The notes under the pieces: model-generated
What the model was told of the DNA's origin: nothing
The model's database searches: none
What the model saw: the letters and a program-made list of their open reading frames with translations, nothing else
Shown: piece after piece, positions 8,564-16,835 of the stretch
How the letters are laid out: every line of letters starts with the position of its first letter
Position numbering within the stretch: position 1 is the stretch's first letter
NCBI GenBank assembly: GCA_016790165.1
Contig: JAEUPL010000025.1
Coordinates: 1 to 64,000, forward strand
Reading direction: 5' to 3'
DNA: 64,000 nt
Source: Burkholderiales bacterium
Lineage (GTDB): Bacteria; Pseudomonadota; Gammaproteobacteria; Burkholderiales; Casimicrobiaceae
Translations under genes and position numbers: made by a program

Positions 8564-9341
8564 GCTCTGCACCGTGCTATTGCTGCTGGCGAGCGGCAGC
8601 ATGTACGCCCAAAACTCACCCGAGATGCGGCGCTCGGGCATCACCTACACCAGCCCCGGCACGCAAGCGCTGCAAGCCGACGACAGCCAGAATCCCGGCA
8701 TGCTCTGGGTGCGTGATGGTGCGCAGCGCTGGACCATACCCAGCGGAGATGCGCGCAAGTCCTGCGCCGATTGTCATGGCGCGATTGCAACGATGCGCGG
8801 AGTCGCCGCGCGTTACCCTGCGGCATCGCCATCATCCGGATCGGCTGCGTCGGCAGCAGGCCGCGTGATCACGTTAAGCCAGCAAATCAATCGCTGCCGC
8901 GTTGAGCAGCAAAGGGCTCCCGCGTGGCCGCCGGAGCATGCCGATCTGCTCGCGCTGGAAAGTGCGATCGCGTTCGAAAGTCGTGGCCTGCCGATGGCGC
9001 CGCCCGCCCAGCCCGCACTCAGCGCCGCCCAGACGCGCGGCGAGGCGCTCTACCGCCAGCGCATCGGACAAGTTGACCTCAGTTGCCACGACTGCCATGA
9101 TCGACTCGCTGGCAAGAAGCTGGGCGGTAACACCATCCCGCAGGGGCACGTGACGGGCTATCCGATCTATCGCCTCGAGTGGCAAGCCGTGGGCAGCCTG
9201 CAACGGCGCATGCGCGGCTGCATGACAGCCGTGCGCGCGGAGCCGTATGCGTGGAATGCCCCCGAGCTCGTTGACCTGGAAGCCTGGCTCGCGAAACGCG
9301 CCGCCGGCATGCGGATCGAAAGCCCCGGCGTTCGGCCTTAG
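8556..9341 (+). CDS. soxA: SoxA-like diheme cytochrome c
   Basis: 261 aa with a signal peptide (MRRLCTVLLLLASGSMYAQ). Two heme motifs are present: 'CADCH' (Cys70-His74) and 'CHDCH' (Cys177-His181). The conserved active-site cysteine lies in 'RRMRGCMTAVRAEPY' (Cys222), followed by the usual 'ELVDLEAWLAKRAAG' tail. So the catalytic elements that conjugate a sulfur substrate to SoxY, together with SoxX, appear intact. It is the last gene of the six-gene operon; no soxB, soxC or soxD follows. Confidence 0.9.
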   Translation: MRRLCTVLLLLASGSMYAQNSPEMRRSGITYTSPGTQALQADDSQNPGMLWVRDGAQRWTIPSGDARKSCADCHGAIATMRGVAARYPAASPSSGSAASAAGRVITLSQQINRCRVEQQRAPAWPPEHADLLALESAIAFESRGLPMAPPAQPALSAAQTRGEALYRQRIGQVDLSCHDCHDRLAGKKLGGNTIPQGHVTGYPIYRLEWQAVGSLQRRMRGCMTAVRAEPYAWNAPELVDLEAWLAKRAAGMRIESPGVRP

Positions 9342-9488
9342 GCTCGGTCGTCAACCGGTGGCATACGCGCTGGCGCAGCATCGACGACATTTCAGATTTT
9401 CCCGATGTCCCGATCACGTCATCGAACCCGTCTAGAAATTCAGGACTGCGCGGCCAGGCTTCTTCCGCACCGATCTTGGATACCCGTG

Positions 9489-10073
9489 ATGCCCCGTCGC
9501 CCCCGTTGCCGCTCGCCTCGCTTTGCTCTCCTCAGCGCGCTGCGCGTCGCGTTGATTGCCGCGGCCTTACCGCTGATCGCGCCGCTTGCGGCCGCGCTGG
9601 CACCGTCGAACCCACCCAAGACAACCAGCGCAGCCACCATCACGATTTCAGGCAACGAGCAGCTCGCCCACCCCGTCGTCAGCGGTCGACTTGGGCCGTG
9701 GCGGCGAGCCGAACTATGGCTGACCCAGTCGAACGACGTCGACGACGCGCCGTTTCGCGGCCGTGTCGTCATTGCGGGCACGCCGGCCACGATTCACACG
9801 CTACCGCCGCCGGATGAAACCGGGAGCAACTTCATGATGAAGGTGCGCGCCGTGATGTTTCGTCAGATCGGAACCTCCGCCGAGCGTGCGTTGATCGTGC
9901 TGTATTCGGCCACGCAAATTGGGCCGCAGCAGACACCGTATTACGGCGCCTGCGTTTACCGCTGGAATGGCAACGCGTTCGTGCGCGCTGACGCCGTGGA
10001 GAAGCAGCTCGCTGGCGCGCGCACTGCAGCCGAGGTCACGCGGCGACTCGCCTCTGGAGGATCCGCCAAGTGA
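9489..10073 (+). CDS. exported protein of unknown function upstream of a muramidase
   Basis: 194 aa. The start at 9489 gives a basic N-terminus and a hydrophobic signal segment ('RFALLSALRVALIAAALPLIAPLAAALA'-like region, about residues 11-38). The mature part contains 'GPWRRAELWLTQSN' and 'MMKVRAVMFRQIG' and ends 'RRLASGGSAK'. No family was recognised. It overlaps the next gene by GTGA, so the two are almost certainly co-translated. An exported small protein coupled to a lysozyme-like enzyme could be an immunity or inhibitor protein, but nothing in its sequence proves that. Confidence 0.6.
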   Translation: MPRRPRCRSPRFALLSALRVALIAAALPLIAPLAAALAPSNPPKTTSAATITISGNEQLAHPVVSGRLGPWRRAELWLTQSNDVDDAPFRGRVVIAGTPATIHTLPPPDETGSNFMMKVRAVMFRQIGTSAERALIVLYSATQIGPQQTPYYGACVYRWNGNAFVRADAVEKQLAGARTAAEVTRRLASGGSAK

Positions 10074-11062
10074 GCTTCTCCGTCGTTGCGCTCTTCTCGG
10101 CAGTCGAAAACAGCAACTTTCCCGGTCTGTGGTCGCAATTCCAGCAGATGACCCAGGAGGAGATCGTCGCTGCAGGTACGGCCATTGGTCCTGACCGCTT
10201 GCGTGAGTTGCTCTATCGATTCGTCCGTCAATCGAGGATGCCCGCGCCGCCGTTTTCGCCGTTCAGCCCCGGCGCACCCCTGCCGATGAGCTCGCCAGCC
10301 GCCGCCGACCCGGCGCTGGTGATTCCGGCCGTGCTTTCGGTTGCATTCAAGGATCACTTGTTTCTTGGCCCGCAGAACAGCACACAGCAGCTAGCGGGCA
10401 TTCGTCTGCTACTCAACGCTGTGCACGGCCGGCGTGCCGGGGCGCCTCAGGTTGTCCTGTTCCGGGACGTGACCCGTACCCTGCCATCGCCCAGCGCCTG
10501 CCCCGCGCCGCTCAGCGACGCCAACTACGCCGATGTCGCCACGCGGCAGAACATCACCGTCGCGGCGATCAAGGCGGTGGCCCAAGTTGAATCCGGTGGT
10601 CGCAGTGGATTTGATGAGCAATTCCGGCCCAAGATCCTGTTTGAAGCGCATCACTTCCGCAAGCACACCGGGCGGCTGTTCGATCTGTCGCATCCACACT
10701 TGTCGTGCAACCGAACGGCCGCCAAGAAGTATTACGGTTGGGACCAATACTCGCGGCTCTATGAGGCGATGGTGCTCAACCCCGTGGCAGCCATCAAGTC
10801 GGCCTCGTGGGGCAAGTTTCAGGTGCTCGGGTCAAATCACAACGGCTGGCCGGACCCGGTGTCGTTCGCGCGCGCCATGCAGGAATCCGAGAACAATCAC
10901 CTCAAGTCGTTCGAAGCCTACTGCGTCACCAACGGCCTCATCGTGCATCTGCGCAGCAAGAACTGGGCACGTTTTGCCGAAGGCTATAACGGCGCCAATT
11001 ACAAGGACTTCGACTACGACACCAAGATCGCCAACGCCTACAAAAAGTACGGCGGTACGTGA
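10070..11062 (+). CDS. N-acetylmuramidase-domain (DUF3380-type) protein
   Basis: 330 aa, GTG start overlapping the upstream stop. The C-terminal half (about residues 155-330) resembles the DUF3380/N-acetylmuramidase domain of phage endolysins: 'IKAVAQVESGGRSGFDE' with the likely catalytic Glu, 'PKILFEAHHFRKHTG', 'SASWGKFQVLGSNH' and 'FAEGYNGANYKDFDYDTKIANAY'. The first about 150 residues are not recognised and are not a signal peptide. No holin, spanin or other phage gene is near, so this is not an obvious prophage. With the coupled exported protein it may be an antibacterial effector pair or a cell-wall enzyme; that is inference. Confidence 0.75.
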   Translation: MSFSVVALFSAVENSNFPGLWSQFQQMTQEEIVAAGTAIGPDRLRELLYRFVRQSRMPAPPFSPFSPGAPLPMSSPAAADPALVIPAVLSVAFKDHLFLGPQNSTQQLAGIRLLLNAVHGRRAGAPQVVLFRDVTRTLPSPSACPAPLSDANYADVATRQNITVAAIKAVAQVESGGRSGFDEQFRPKILFEAHHFRKHTGRLFDLSHPHLSCNRTAAKKYYGWDQYSRLYEAMVLNPVAAIKSASWGKFQVLGSNHNGWPDPVSFARAMQESENNHLKSFEAYCVTNGLIVHLRSKNWARFAEGYNGANYKDFDYDTKIANAYKKYGGT

Positions 11063-11137
11063 CCCGGCATCGCCACGCGGCAACGCGCGAGTGGCTATTT
11101 GACGGGCGTACAAACGTCCGCCCGCCACCGGGTGAAT

Positions 11138-11153
11138 GCCGCGCTAACGCGGC
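11138..11153 (+). terminator. possible terminator after the muramidase gene
   Basis: GCCGCG-CTAA-CGCGGC forms a perfect 6-bp stem with a 4-base loop, followed by TTTCT, 75 bases after the muramidase stop. It overlaps the 3' end of the convergent gene, whose TAG lies in the loop region. The T-tract is weak. Confidence 0.35.
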
Positions 11154-11578
11154 TTTCTGCGCAGCAGCGCCGCACCACCAAGCGCGGTGAGCAATCCCAA
11201 GCCAGCGAGCAGCGCACCGCCACCGACCGGAACCTGAGTGGGCGGCACCGGTAGCGCCGGCGTAGCAGTGACCGTGACCGTGAACTGGCAGGACGCTTCC
11301 GGCGGAATGCCTGCCGCGAACACGTTGGTGGTCACACCCACCGCGAACTGCCCGCCGGTGGGGATGCCGGCCGTTTGCGTGGCGCTGGTGGCGACACAAC
11401 CATTCGGCACTGGGACGGTGTAATTCAGGGCCGCCGATACCTGTTGCCCGGGCAAACTCGGCACGGTGATGTTGGCCGGGCAGACCAGCGTACACATGCT
11501 CTGCGCCGACACGACTGCCGACAATGCGGTAGCGAGAGCCGCCGCAACGACAGTGCGGCGAGACACGAAACCCAACAT
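11144..11578 (-). CDS. exported protein with C-terminal membrane-sorting-like tail
   Basis: 144 aa from ATG with GGAGG. Signal peptide at the N-terminus (ending near VSAQS), then a Cys-containing beta-rich domain ('CPANITVPSLPGQQVSAALNY', 'SCQFTVTVTATP'). The C-terminus has the tripartite look of sortase/exosortase-type sorting signals: a 'VPVGGG' motif, a hydrophobic stretch (ALLAGLGLLTALGGAALL) and a basic end 'RRKPR'. It is not the standard PEP-CTERM or IPTL motif. Likely anchored at the cell surface or outer membrane; function unknown. Confidence 0.65.
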   Translation of the reverse strand: MLGFVSRRTVVAAALATALSAVVSAQSMCTLVCPANITVPSLPGQQVSAALNYTVPVPNGCVATSATQTAGIPTGGQFAVGVTTNVFAAGIPPEASCQFTVTVTATPALPVPPTQVPVGGGALLAGLGLLTALGGAALLRRKPR

Positions 11579-11732
11579 ACAACCTCCAATGATTTTGATG
11601 TGGCACCCGCGATGGCGGCACGGCGCCTCGCGGCATCGCGCAGACATACACAAGCGTTTGTCACATCGTGCCCTGAGGCCGCTCGCGCAATACTGACAGT
11701 CGTCAACGTCGGCGCCAATTTGACGGTGGGCT

Positions 11733-12563
11733 CTACTGCGTGCGCACCAGTTCCGGCCCGAGCTTCGCGCCCAGCGCCTGCAACCCGGCGTGCAGTAGCG
11801 CATAGGCCGCATCCACGGCGTCGGGCGCGCCCTTCACGCCGAGGTCAATGTGCCGCCCGTACTGCGGGTGATCCACGCTCGGCAGACTGAACACCTTCAC
11901 GCCCGGATGATCGCGCTCCACGGCCTCCATCAGCGGCGTCAACGTCGCCTCCATCGCGCCGAAGACGATCACCGACTTCTCCACATAGGCATCGCGGCGA
12001 TGCAGGTGCGCGTACTTCGTATCGAGCAGCCCCTCGATCATCGGCCACGCCATCACCGGAAATCCGGGTACGAAATGCACGTCACCCACCGAGAAGCCCG
12101 GAATCTTGTTGTACGGGTTCGCGATGATCGTGGCGCCCTCGGGGAACACACCCATGTTGAGGCGATGCACGTTGTCGGCGCGGTCGGGCTCGTAGGGCAT
12201 GCCCTGCTCGCGCGCCACATCCTGCATGCGCTCGCGAATCAACGCCTCCGCCTCGGGGTGCAGCGCCAGCGGGACGCCAAGCGCCGCAGCCGCGCATTGC
12301 CGCGTGTGGTCATCCGGCGTCGCACCAATGCCGCCGGTGGAGAAAACAATTTCGCCCGCCTCACGCGAGCGCGCAAACGCACGCCGCAGCGCCGCCTCAA
12401 TCCGCGGCCGGTCATCGCCCACATACTCCGCTGAAGCCAGCGCCAGCCCGCGCGCTGCGAGCAGCTCGATCACTTTCGCCAAATGCTTGTCCTGGCGTTT
12501 ACCGGAAAGGATTTCGTCGCCGACGATGATGAGGGAGAAGTTGGGCTCAGCGCTACTGTTCAT
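11733..12563 (-). CDS. CinA-like / MoaB-fold molybdopterin-binding protein
   Basis: 276 aa. The N-terminal domain has the MoaB/MogA fold signatures 'LIIVGDEILSGKRQDKHL' and 'EIVFSTGGIGATPDDHTRQ', as in the COG1058 domain of CinA. It lacks the C-terminal nicotinamide-nucleotide amidase domain of full CinA, and its C-terminal part ('GVKVFSLPSVDHPQYGRHIDLGVKG') matches the stand-alone form. Start ATG at 12563 was preferred over an upstream in-frame codon. Stand-alone members lack a well-defined role. Single gene, not in an obvious operon. Confidence 0.85.
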   Translation of the reverse strand: MNSSAEPNFSLIIVGDEILSGKRQDKHLAKVIELLAARGLALASAEYVGDDRPRIEAALRRAFARSREAGEIVFSTGGIGATPDDHTRQCAAAALGVPLALHPEAEALIRERMQDVAREQGMPYEPDRADNVHRLNMGVFPEGATIIANPYNKIPGFSVGDVHFVPGFPVMAWPMIEGLLDTKYAHLHRRDAYVEKSVIVFGAMEATLTPLMEAVERDHPGVKVFSLPSVDHPQYGRHIDLGVKGAPDAVDAAYALLHAGLQALGAKLGPELVRTQ

Positions 12564-13233
12564 GGCGGCAAGGATAGCGCCTGCCAGGCGAACACCGGCG
12601 TGACCTGCTTTCGTGGGCACACGATGACATCACCACTTCCAACGCTGGACCAATTCCGTATGGAGATGCTCGCCGCTGGCTACGACGAAGTGCTCGAACG
12701 CCCGTGGGCGCCGGATACCGTGGTGGGCACCCACGCACCGGTTCGAAGCCAACGCCATCTTTGTGTACGGGGAAATGTGACAGGCTGTGGACGATGGCAT
12801 TGCACAACGATTGCTACCCGGCGACCGCTTTCACCTGCAGGCCAATGAGCCACACAGCGAGCGCTACGGACCGGAGGGTGCGACGTACTGAGTGACGCGG
12901 AAAGCCCTAACGCAACACGGCAGTAGCGCGGCTGCTTGCCGCCGGGAAGTGTGGCCGGGAAACCGCCGACGCGACCCCGGTTGCGAGCATCCGGGCTACC
13001 AGTTGTACGAACCAGGCGTGCTCCCTGGCACATCGCTCGCCGTGCGGGCAATTTTCACGATACCTGGCATGGCTTCGTTGCTGAGGCCGTAGACGATTTT
13101 TGGCATGGGTGGCGCTTGGTCTGGTGGGCCCTGGCTGCGCATTTCGCCTGTGCGGCGCGGGGGTTCGACGGATGGCGTTGACCCACGTGCGCTAGGACAG
13201 GTTCGAGAGATTCAGCCCGGGTTGCGACTTCTT
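12564..13233. other. gene-poor stretch with a decayed gene
   Basis: Between the CinA-like gene and the Fic gene. The left part holds the cupin pseudogene listed separately (12624-12906). From about 12910 to 13230 no intact gene was recognised; an open plus frame around 13045-13180 is rich in Trp, Ala and His and resembles no family I know. Confidence 0.5.
12624..12906 (+). pseudogene. decayed cupin-domain gene
   Basis: Translation from ATG 12624 gives 'LDQFRMEMLAAGYDEVLERP' and 'PDTVVGTHA', then needs a frame change near 12740 to continue 'FEANAIFVYGEM'. In that frame a TGA (12778-12780) sits where relatives have Trp. The frame then reads 'QRLLPGDRFHLQANEPHSER' and 'YGPEGATY' and meets a second TGA (12889-12891), again at an expected Trp, before 'VTRK'. 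One frameshift plus two probable TGG-to-TGA changes indicate a dead single-domain cupin. The cupin metal-site His/Glu pattern is still visible. Confidence 0.7.
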
Positions 13234-14412
13234 TCACGACCTGGAGATTGCCGCAGTCGTCGATTCGTAATGTTCAAAGCGATTTTCGTCGTGCGAGACG
13301 AGGCGCATTAACTTCGGATGAACAAACAGCTTGTCGCGACCGTATCGCCGCTCCTGCAACACGCCAATTTCCACGAGGGCTTTCAGGTAGCGGGACGCTG
13401 CCTGCCGTTGCACGATGCCGCTGTCGGACAAATTCTGGATGCGCGAGTATGGCGACACAAAGATCAAATCGACCAATTCGCGCGAGTAGATTTTGGGCGC
13501 GCGTTCCTTGACGTACGCCGCGGTGTGTTCCTGCAACTGCCGAATCGCGCTGATCTTGGCGGTGGTCCACAGCGCCGTCTCTTCCACACCTTTCAGAATG
13601 TAGAGCAGCCACGGCTCCCACGCCTGCTCACGCGTCACCGCCAGCAGCAGGCGATAGTAGTCCGGCTTGTTGCGGAGGATGTAGCGGCTCAGATAGAAGA
13701 TCGGCAGCGTCAGCAGTCCCTCTTGAATCAGGAACAGGCTATTGAGCACACGCCCCGTGCGACCGTTGCCATCGGTGAACGGGTGAATGGCCTCAAATTG
13801 GTAATGTCCGGCCGCCATGCGCACCAGCGGATCAAACTGTACCGCCTCGTGCATGAAGCGCTCCCAGTTGGCCAGCTTGCTGCGAATCACATCCTCGCCA
13901 GCGGGTGGCGTGTAGATCACCTCGCCCGTGCGGTCGTTTGCCAGCGTGGTGCCAGGCACGCGGCGCACGCTCATCTCCACGCCCTTGATGCGCGTGCAGA
14001 TTTGCTCCGCCGTGCGGGTGGTCAGCGGGCGGTCCGCCAGCGCGCGGTAGCCCTCCATCAGTGCCTGGCGATAACGCAACGCCTCGCGCGTTGCCGGGTC
14101 GGCCTGCGCTTCCGCCTCCTGATGGCGAAACAGGCTATCCGTCGTGGTGACGATGTTCTCGATCTCGGAGCTTGCCTGCGCCTCCAGCATCGGGAGCGTG
14201 TTGATCAGCATGGCCTGGTTGGGGATCAGTTCGGCCGCCTGCTTCAGCTCCGACAACCGCGAACGTGACTCAACGCATTGTTTTAGAACGGCTTTGGTCT
14301 CCAGCTCCTGTACTGGCGGCAGCGGCGGCAGCTCGTTATAGGGTGCGTTCGCGCGCCACGGCGGCGACGGCACGTTAAGGGTCATGTCTGAATTTTCAAT
14401 TTCTTGCGACAT
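13234..14412 (-). CDS. Fic family protein (AMP-transferase) with C-terminal winged helix
   Basis: 392 aa from ATG 14412; ATG 14385 is an alternative. The catalytic Fic motif '[12 protein letters not shown]' is intact. An inhibitory helix motif 'SSEIENI' before the core fits class II Fic proteins, where the Glu blocks ATP. The N-terminal '[10 protein letters not shown]...ETKAVLKQC' is the usual Fic_N region. The C-terminal part ('[20 protein letters not shown]') looks like a winged helix-turn-helix, suggesting DNA binding. The gene stands alone; its promoter carries four copies of a GCGACATA box, so autoregulation is plausible. Target protein unknown. Confidence 0.88.
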   Translation of the reverse strand: MSQEIENSDMTLNVPSPPWRANAPYNELPPLPPVQELETKAVLKQCVESRSRLSELKQAAELIPNQAMLINTLPMLEAQASSEIENIVTTTDSLFRHQEAEAQADPATREALRYRQALMEGYRALADRPLTTRTAEQICTRIKGVEMSVRRVPGTTLANDRTGEVIYTPPAGEDVIRSKLANWERFMHEAVQFDPLVRMAAGHYQFEAIHPFTDGNGRTGRVLNSLFLIQEGLLTLPIFYLSRYILRNKPDYYRLLLAVTREQAWEPWLLYILKGVEETALWTTAKISAIRQLQEHTAAYVKERAPKIYSRELVDLIFVSPYSRIQNLSDSGIVQRQAASRYLKALVEIGVLQERRYGRDKLFVHPKLMRLVSHDENRFEHYESTTAAISRS

Positions 14413-14483
14413 ATCTATGAGTGTATGTCGCAGCCAGCGACGCGTCAACGAAATATGTCGCCGTTTTGTATTTTTTGCGACAT
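14406..14483. repeat. four GCGACATA/TATGTCGC boxes at the Fic promoter
   Basis: Boxes at 14406-14413 (GCGACATA), 14424-14431 (TATGTCGC), 14454-14461 (TATGTCGC) and 14477-14483 (GCGACAT). Boxes 1 and 2 form one inverted pair and boxes 3 and 4 a second, oppositely oriented inverted pair. They cover the predicted -10, start point and upstream flank of the Fic gene, as expected of an operator array. Confidence 0.65.
14420..14448 (-). promoter_or_regulatory. predicted promoter of the Fic gene
   Basis: On the minus strand: -35 TTGACG (plus 14443-14448), 17-base spacer, -10 TACACT (plus 14420-14425). Start would fall at about 14412-14414, that is at the first ATG, so the mRNA would be leaderless, or start translation at ATG 14385. 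No good ribosome site precedes either ATG. Confidence 0.5.
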
Positions 14484-14924
14484 GACGAAGCGCTCGTGTC
14501 GTTCACGGCGACGTGTCGCCGCGGCGGGCATCCGTGTGCGTGTCCTCCGATGTGAAAAAGCCAGCGGCAGCCGGGCATCATGCGCGCCGGTCGGCTTGCG
14601 AGTGGGTCGGTGCCCCGCACAGCGCCTGCCTGCGGCGCGCCAACGCTCGCCCGCGTGCGCACGGAGCGGCCCCACCGTCAGCGCCGCTGGGTTTTCACGT
14701 CACGGCGGGGGATGTGGGGTACGACGCGGCTCGGATCAGCGAATGGCTATTCGCTGCCAATGACCGCCGGACGGAGCTCACTGGGCGATTTTTCCGCTAG
14801 TCGACTTGCTGAGTTTTCAGCGCGAAAGCACCGCCGGCTGGTCGCTAACGCCAAAAAGTTGTTTGGCGCAAACCGATCTGCGGTTTTGACGCAACCCACA
14901 GCGCGCCGCCCCCGCTCTCTCCGG
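14484..14924. other. gene-free stretch
   Basis: About 440 bases between the Fic operator region and an SDR gene remnant. Open frames are short and show no family resemblance. No repeat or RNA structure was recognised. Confidence 0.4.
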
Positions 14925-15090
14925 TCACGGCCACCCCCCGGTGAAATCAATCACGTGCCCGGTGGTGAAGGCGCTCTTTCCGGACACGAGAAACGCGATG
15001 AGTTCGCCAACTGCGCGACCACGTTGGCCTGAATGCCCTGCGCCGCCGCGCCGCGGGCGAGCGCCAGCGCGAAAGGGGTGGCGCCGGGCG
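14925..15090 (-). pseudogene. 3' fragment of a short-chain dehydrogenase gene
   Basis: The minus strand encodes the typical SDR C-terminus 'ELIAFLVSGKSAFTTGHVIDF' split by nothing, then 'TGGWP' and a stop at 14925-14927. Upstream the homology continues in another frame ('FALALARGAAAQGIQANVVAQ'), so there is a frameshift near 15020. The N-terminal two thirds, including the NAD-binding and YxxxK motifs, are absent. It is therefore a remnant. It lies back to back with an intact, plus-strand SDR gene. Confidence 0.7.
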
Positions 15091-15171
15091 CGCGGGCATC
15101 GTCGGCGCAACGCGTCAACCGAGACGGCCATCGACGCGGCGCCCGAGCACGGCTTTCGCTACATTCACGAC

Positions 15172-15909
15172 ATGAATACTCGCTTCAACTTCTCGGGCAA
15201 GGTGGCGCTGGTCACCGGTGGCGTATCGGGCATTGGTGCGGCGGTGTCGCGCGCGTTCGCAGGCGCCGGCGCCCACGTGATCGCCTGCGGTGTGACAGAC
15301 GCAGAACTGGCCGCCGCGCAGGCCAACACGGACTTTGCCGCGATGCGCATCGAGCGGCTGGATGTGCGCGACGATGCCGCCGTGCGCGCGCTAGTCGGCG
15401 GCCTCGCGCAGCTTGACTATGTGGTGAACTGCGCGGGCATCATCCGCCGTGCGCAGGAGCACGAACCCGCTGCATTCGCCGAGGTGATTGATGTGAACCT
15501 CACCGGCGGCATGCGGGTCGCCACCGCCGCGCGCCCGCTCCTCGCGCAATCGAAGGGGGCGGTGGTGTTCATCGGCTCGGTGATGAGCTACTTCGGCGGC
15601 CCCGTGCAACCGGCGTATTCGGCGTCGAAGGGTGGCGTGAAAAACCTCGTCATGTCGCTCGCGGCAGCCTACGCGGCGGATGGCATTCGCGTCAACGGCG
15701 TGGCACCGGGCTGGGTGATCACCGAGCTCTCGCGCGGCGCCCGCGAAAACCCCGAGCGCAACGCGCAGATCATGAGCCGCATCCCGATGGGGCGGTGGGC
15801 CGACCCGGCAGAGATCGCCGATCCGATCCTCTTTCTCTGCTCCGATGCCGCGCGCTACGTCACGGGCAGCCTGCTGCCGGTGGATGGCGGGTATATCAGC
15901 GTGGGGTAG
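15172..15909 (+). CDS. short-chain dehydrogenase/reductase (SDR)
   Basis: 245 aa. Classical SDR signatures: 'ALVTGGVSGIGAAVSRAFAG' (cofactor binding), 'DYVVNCAGIIRR', a catalytic Ser in 'VVFIGSVMSYFGG', 'YSASKGG' (Tyr/Lys) and 'RYVTGSLLPVDGGYISVG' at the end. Length is normal for the family. An acidic residue at the end of beta-strand 2 is not evident, so NAD versus NADP preference cannot be read. Substrate unknown. Its stop codon lies at the edge of the 88-bp palindromic repeat. Confidence 0.9.
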   Translation: MNTRFNFSGKVALVTGGVSGIGAAVSRAFAGAGAHVIACGVTDAELAAAQANTDFAAMRIERLDVRDDAAVRALVGGLAQLDYVVNCAGIIRRAQEHEPAAFAEVIDVNLTGGMRVATAARPLLAQSKGAVVFIGSVMSYFGGPVQPAYSASKGGVKNLVMSLAAAYAADGIRVNGVAPGWVITELSRGARENPERNAQIMSRIPMGRWADPAEIADPILFLCSDAARYVTGSLLPVDGGYISVG

Positions 15910-15993
15910 CGGCGATGCGGTGAAACGGAATCGAGGCATTCGTGGGTCGCTCCGGCTCGCCCTCGATTCCACGTCGTTGCACCGAGGCTACGG
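15906..15993 (+). repeat. 88-bp palindromic element, copy 1
   Basis: It begins GTAGCGGCGATG and ends CGAGGCTACGG; inner arms GGAATCGAGG and CCTCGATTCC frame a loop of about 27 bases. It aligns without gaps to the reverse complement of 22589-22676 with about 70 of 88 identical bases (counted by eye). Mismatches cluster in the loop and outer left arm. The first bases include the SDR stop codon. Confidence 0.75.
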
Positions 15994-16050
15994 CGGGAGA
16001 TTGCTTGAAGCGTCGGCGGGGGGAGCGCTCAGGAGAATGCGCCCTCCAGC

Positions 16051-16830
16051 TTAGACCCGCAGGGGATTGAACGGCGCTGTCACCGTTGCCAGCGCTGACG
16101 CGAGCTGCGGCTCCTGCTCGCGAAACCGTGCGAGTGGCTTCGCGTAGATGCGGCGGAACAGATCGTTCACGCTCTCCTGCCCCGCGTGGGTTCGGTCGTC
16201 AAACGACCGGGCATCGTGCATGCGATGCGACTCGCGAATGCGGTGACGCCCAGTGGACGAGCGATAGATGTTCTCCACGAGAATCGCCGAGAATTCCTCG
16301 ATGTTGTGGAAGTGCGTGCCGATGCCACGGCCATCTTCGTGACCACTGAGCGCGCGAAGCGAGTGAACCATCTCGTGCACCAGTGCGCTGTCCTCCGCGT
16401 AAACCGAGGCCTGAGCGCTGGTCAGGCGCGCACCGGGCGAAAACGCGATGATTGAGGCACGGGCGCCGCGTCCCGTGCCGACCAACCCCGTATTCGTTTC
16501 GCCATGCTCGCCTTCGCGGCCTGTCACGCCCGCCGCAAATCGATTTGCCCCACGATCAAAGCTGACGGCGGCGGGCGTTTGCGCTATCCGCTGGTGCAAA
16601 TTCACGCGGGGAACGATGCGCAGCGGCCGTCCGATGGCGGTCAGGCGGTTGACAACGAGGGCTCCCACGCGGCTCGATGCGATTTGATTCAACACGCGAA
16701 CCACGTGTCGCTCATACGCTTCAGACGGGGTGGCGCGAACCAGACGGTCTGCACCGCTCACGCCGTGCGTGCCAGCGGCGAGCAGCCCATGCGAACTGTC
16801 GATGCGGACGTGCTGACGCCAGACAATCAT
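16051..16830 (-). CDS. M91-like zinc metallopeptidase domain protein
   Basis: 259 aa. The zinc motif 'HEMVH' (His152-His156) with a downstream acidic 'HFHNIEEFSAILVENIYR' resembles the M91 family, found in type III effectors such as NleD and in toxin-like proteins. No signal peptide. It starts only 5 bases after the S74 gene ends, so it is very probably co-expressed with the two surface proteins upstream. No secretion signal or immunity gene is evident. A role as a delivered toxin is possible but unproven. Confidence 0.72.
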   Translation of the reverse strand: MIVWRQHVRIDSSHGLLAAGTHGVSGADRLVRATPSEAYERHVVRVLNQIASSRVGALVVNRLTAIGRPLRIVPRVNLHQRIAQTPAAVSFDRGANRFAAGVTGREGEHGETNTGLVGTGRGARASIIAFSPGARLTSAQASVYAEDSALVHEMVHSLRALSGHEDGRGIGTHFHNIEEFSAILVENIYRSSTGRHRIRESHRMHDARSFDDRTHAGQESVNDLFRRIYAKPLARFREQEPQLASALATVTAPFNPLRV

Positions 16831-16835
16831 GCACC

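Noticed and set aside
13318-14268. 316-codon plus-strand frame opposite the Fic gene
   Set aside because: Shadow of the Fic coding sequence; the Fic motif on the other strand is decisive.
14406-14483. CRISPR-like short repeats
   Set aside because: The units are 8 bases, in both orientations and unevenly spaced, without spacers; they are better read as operator boxes.
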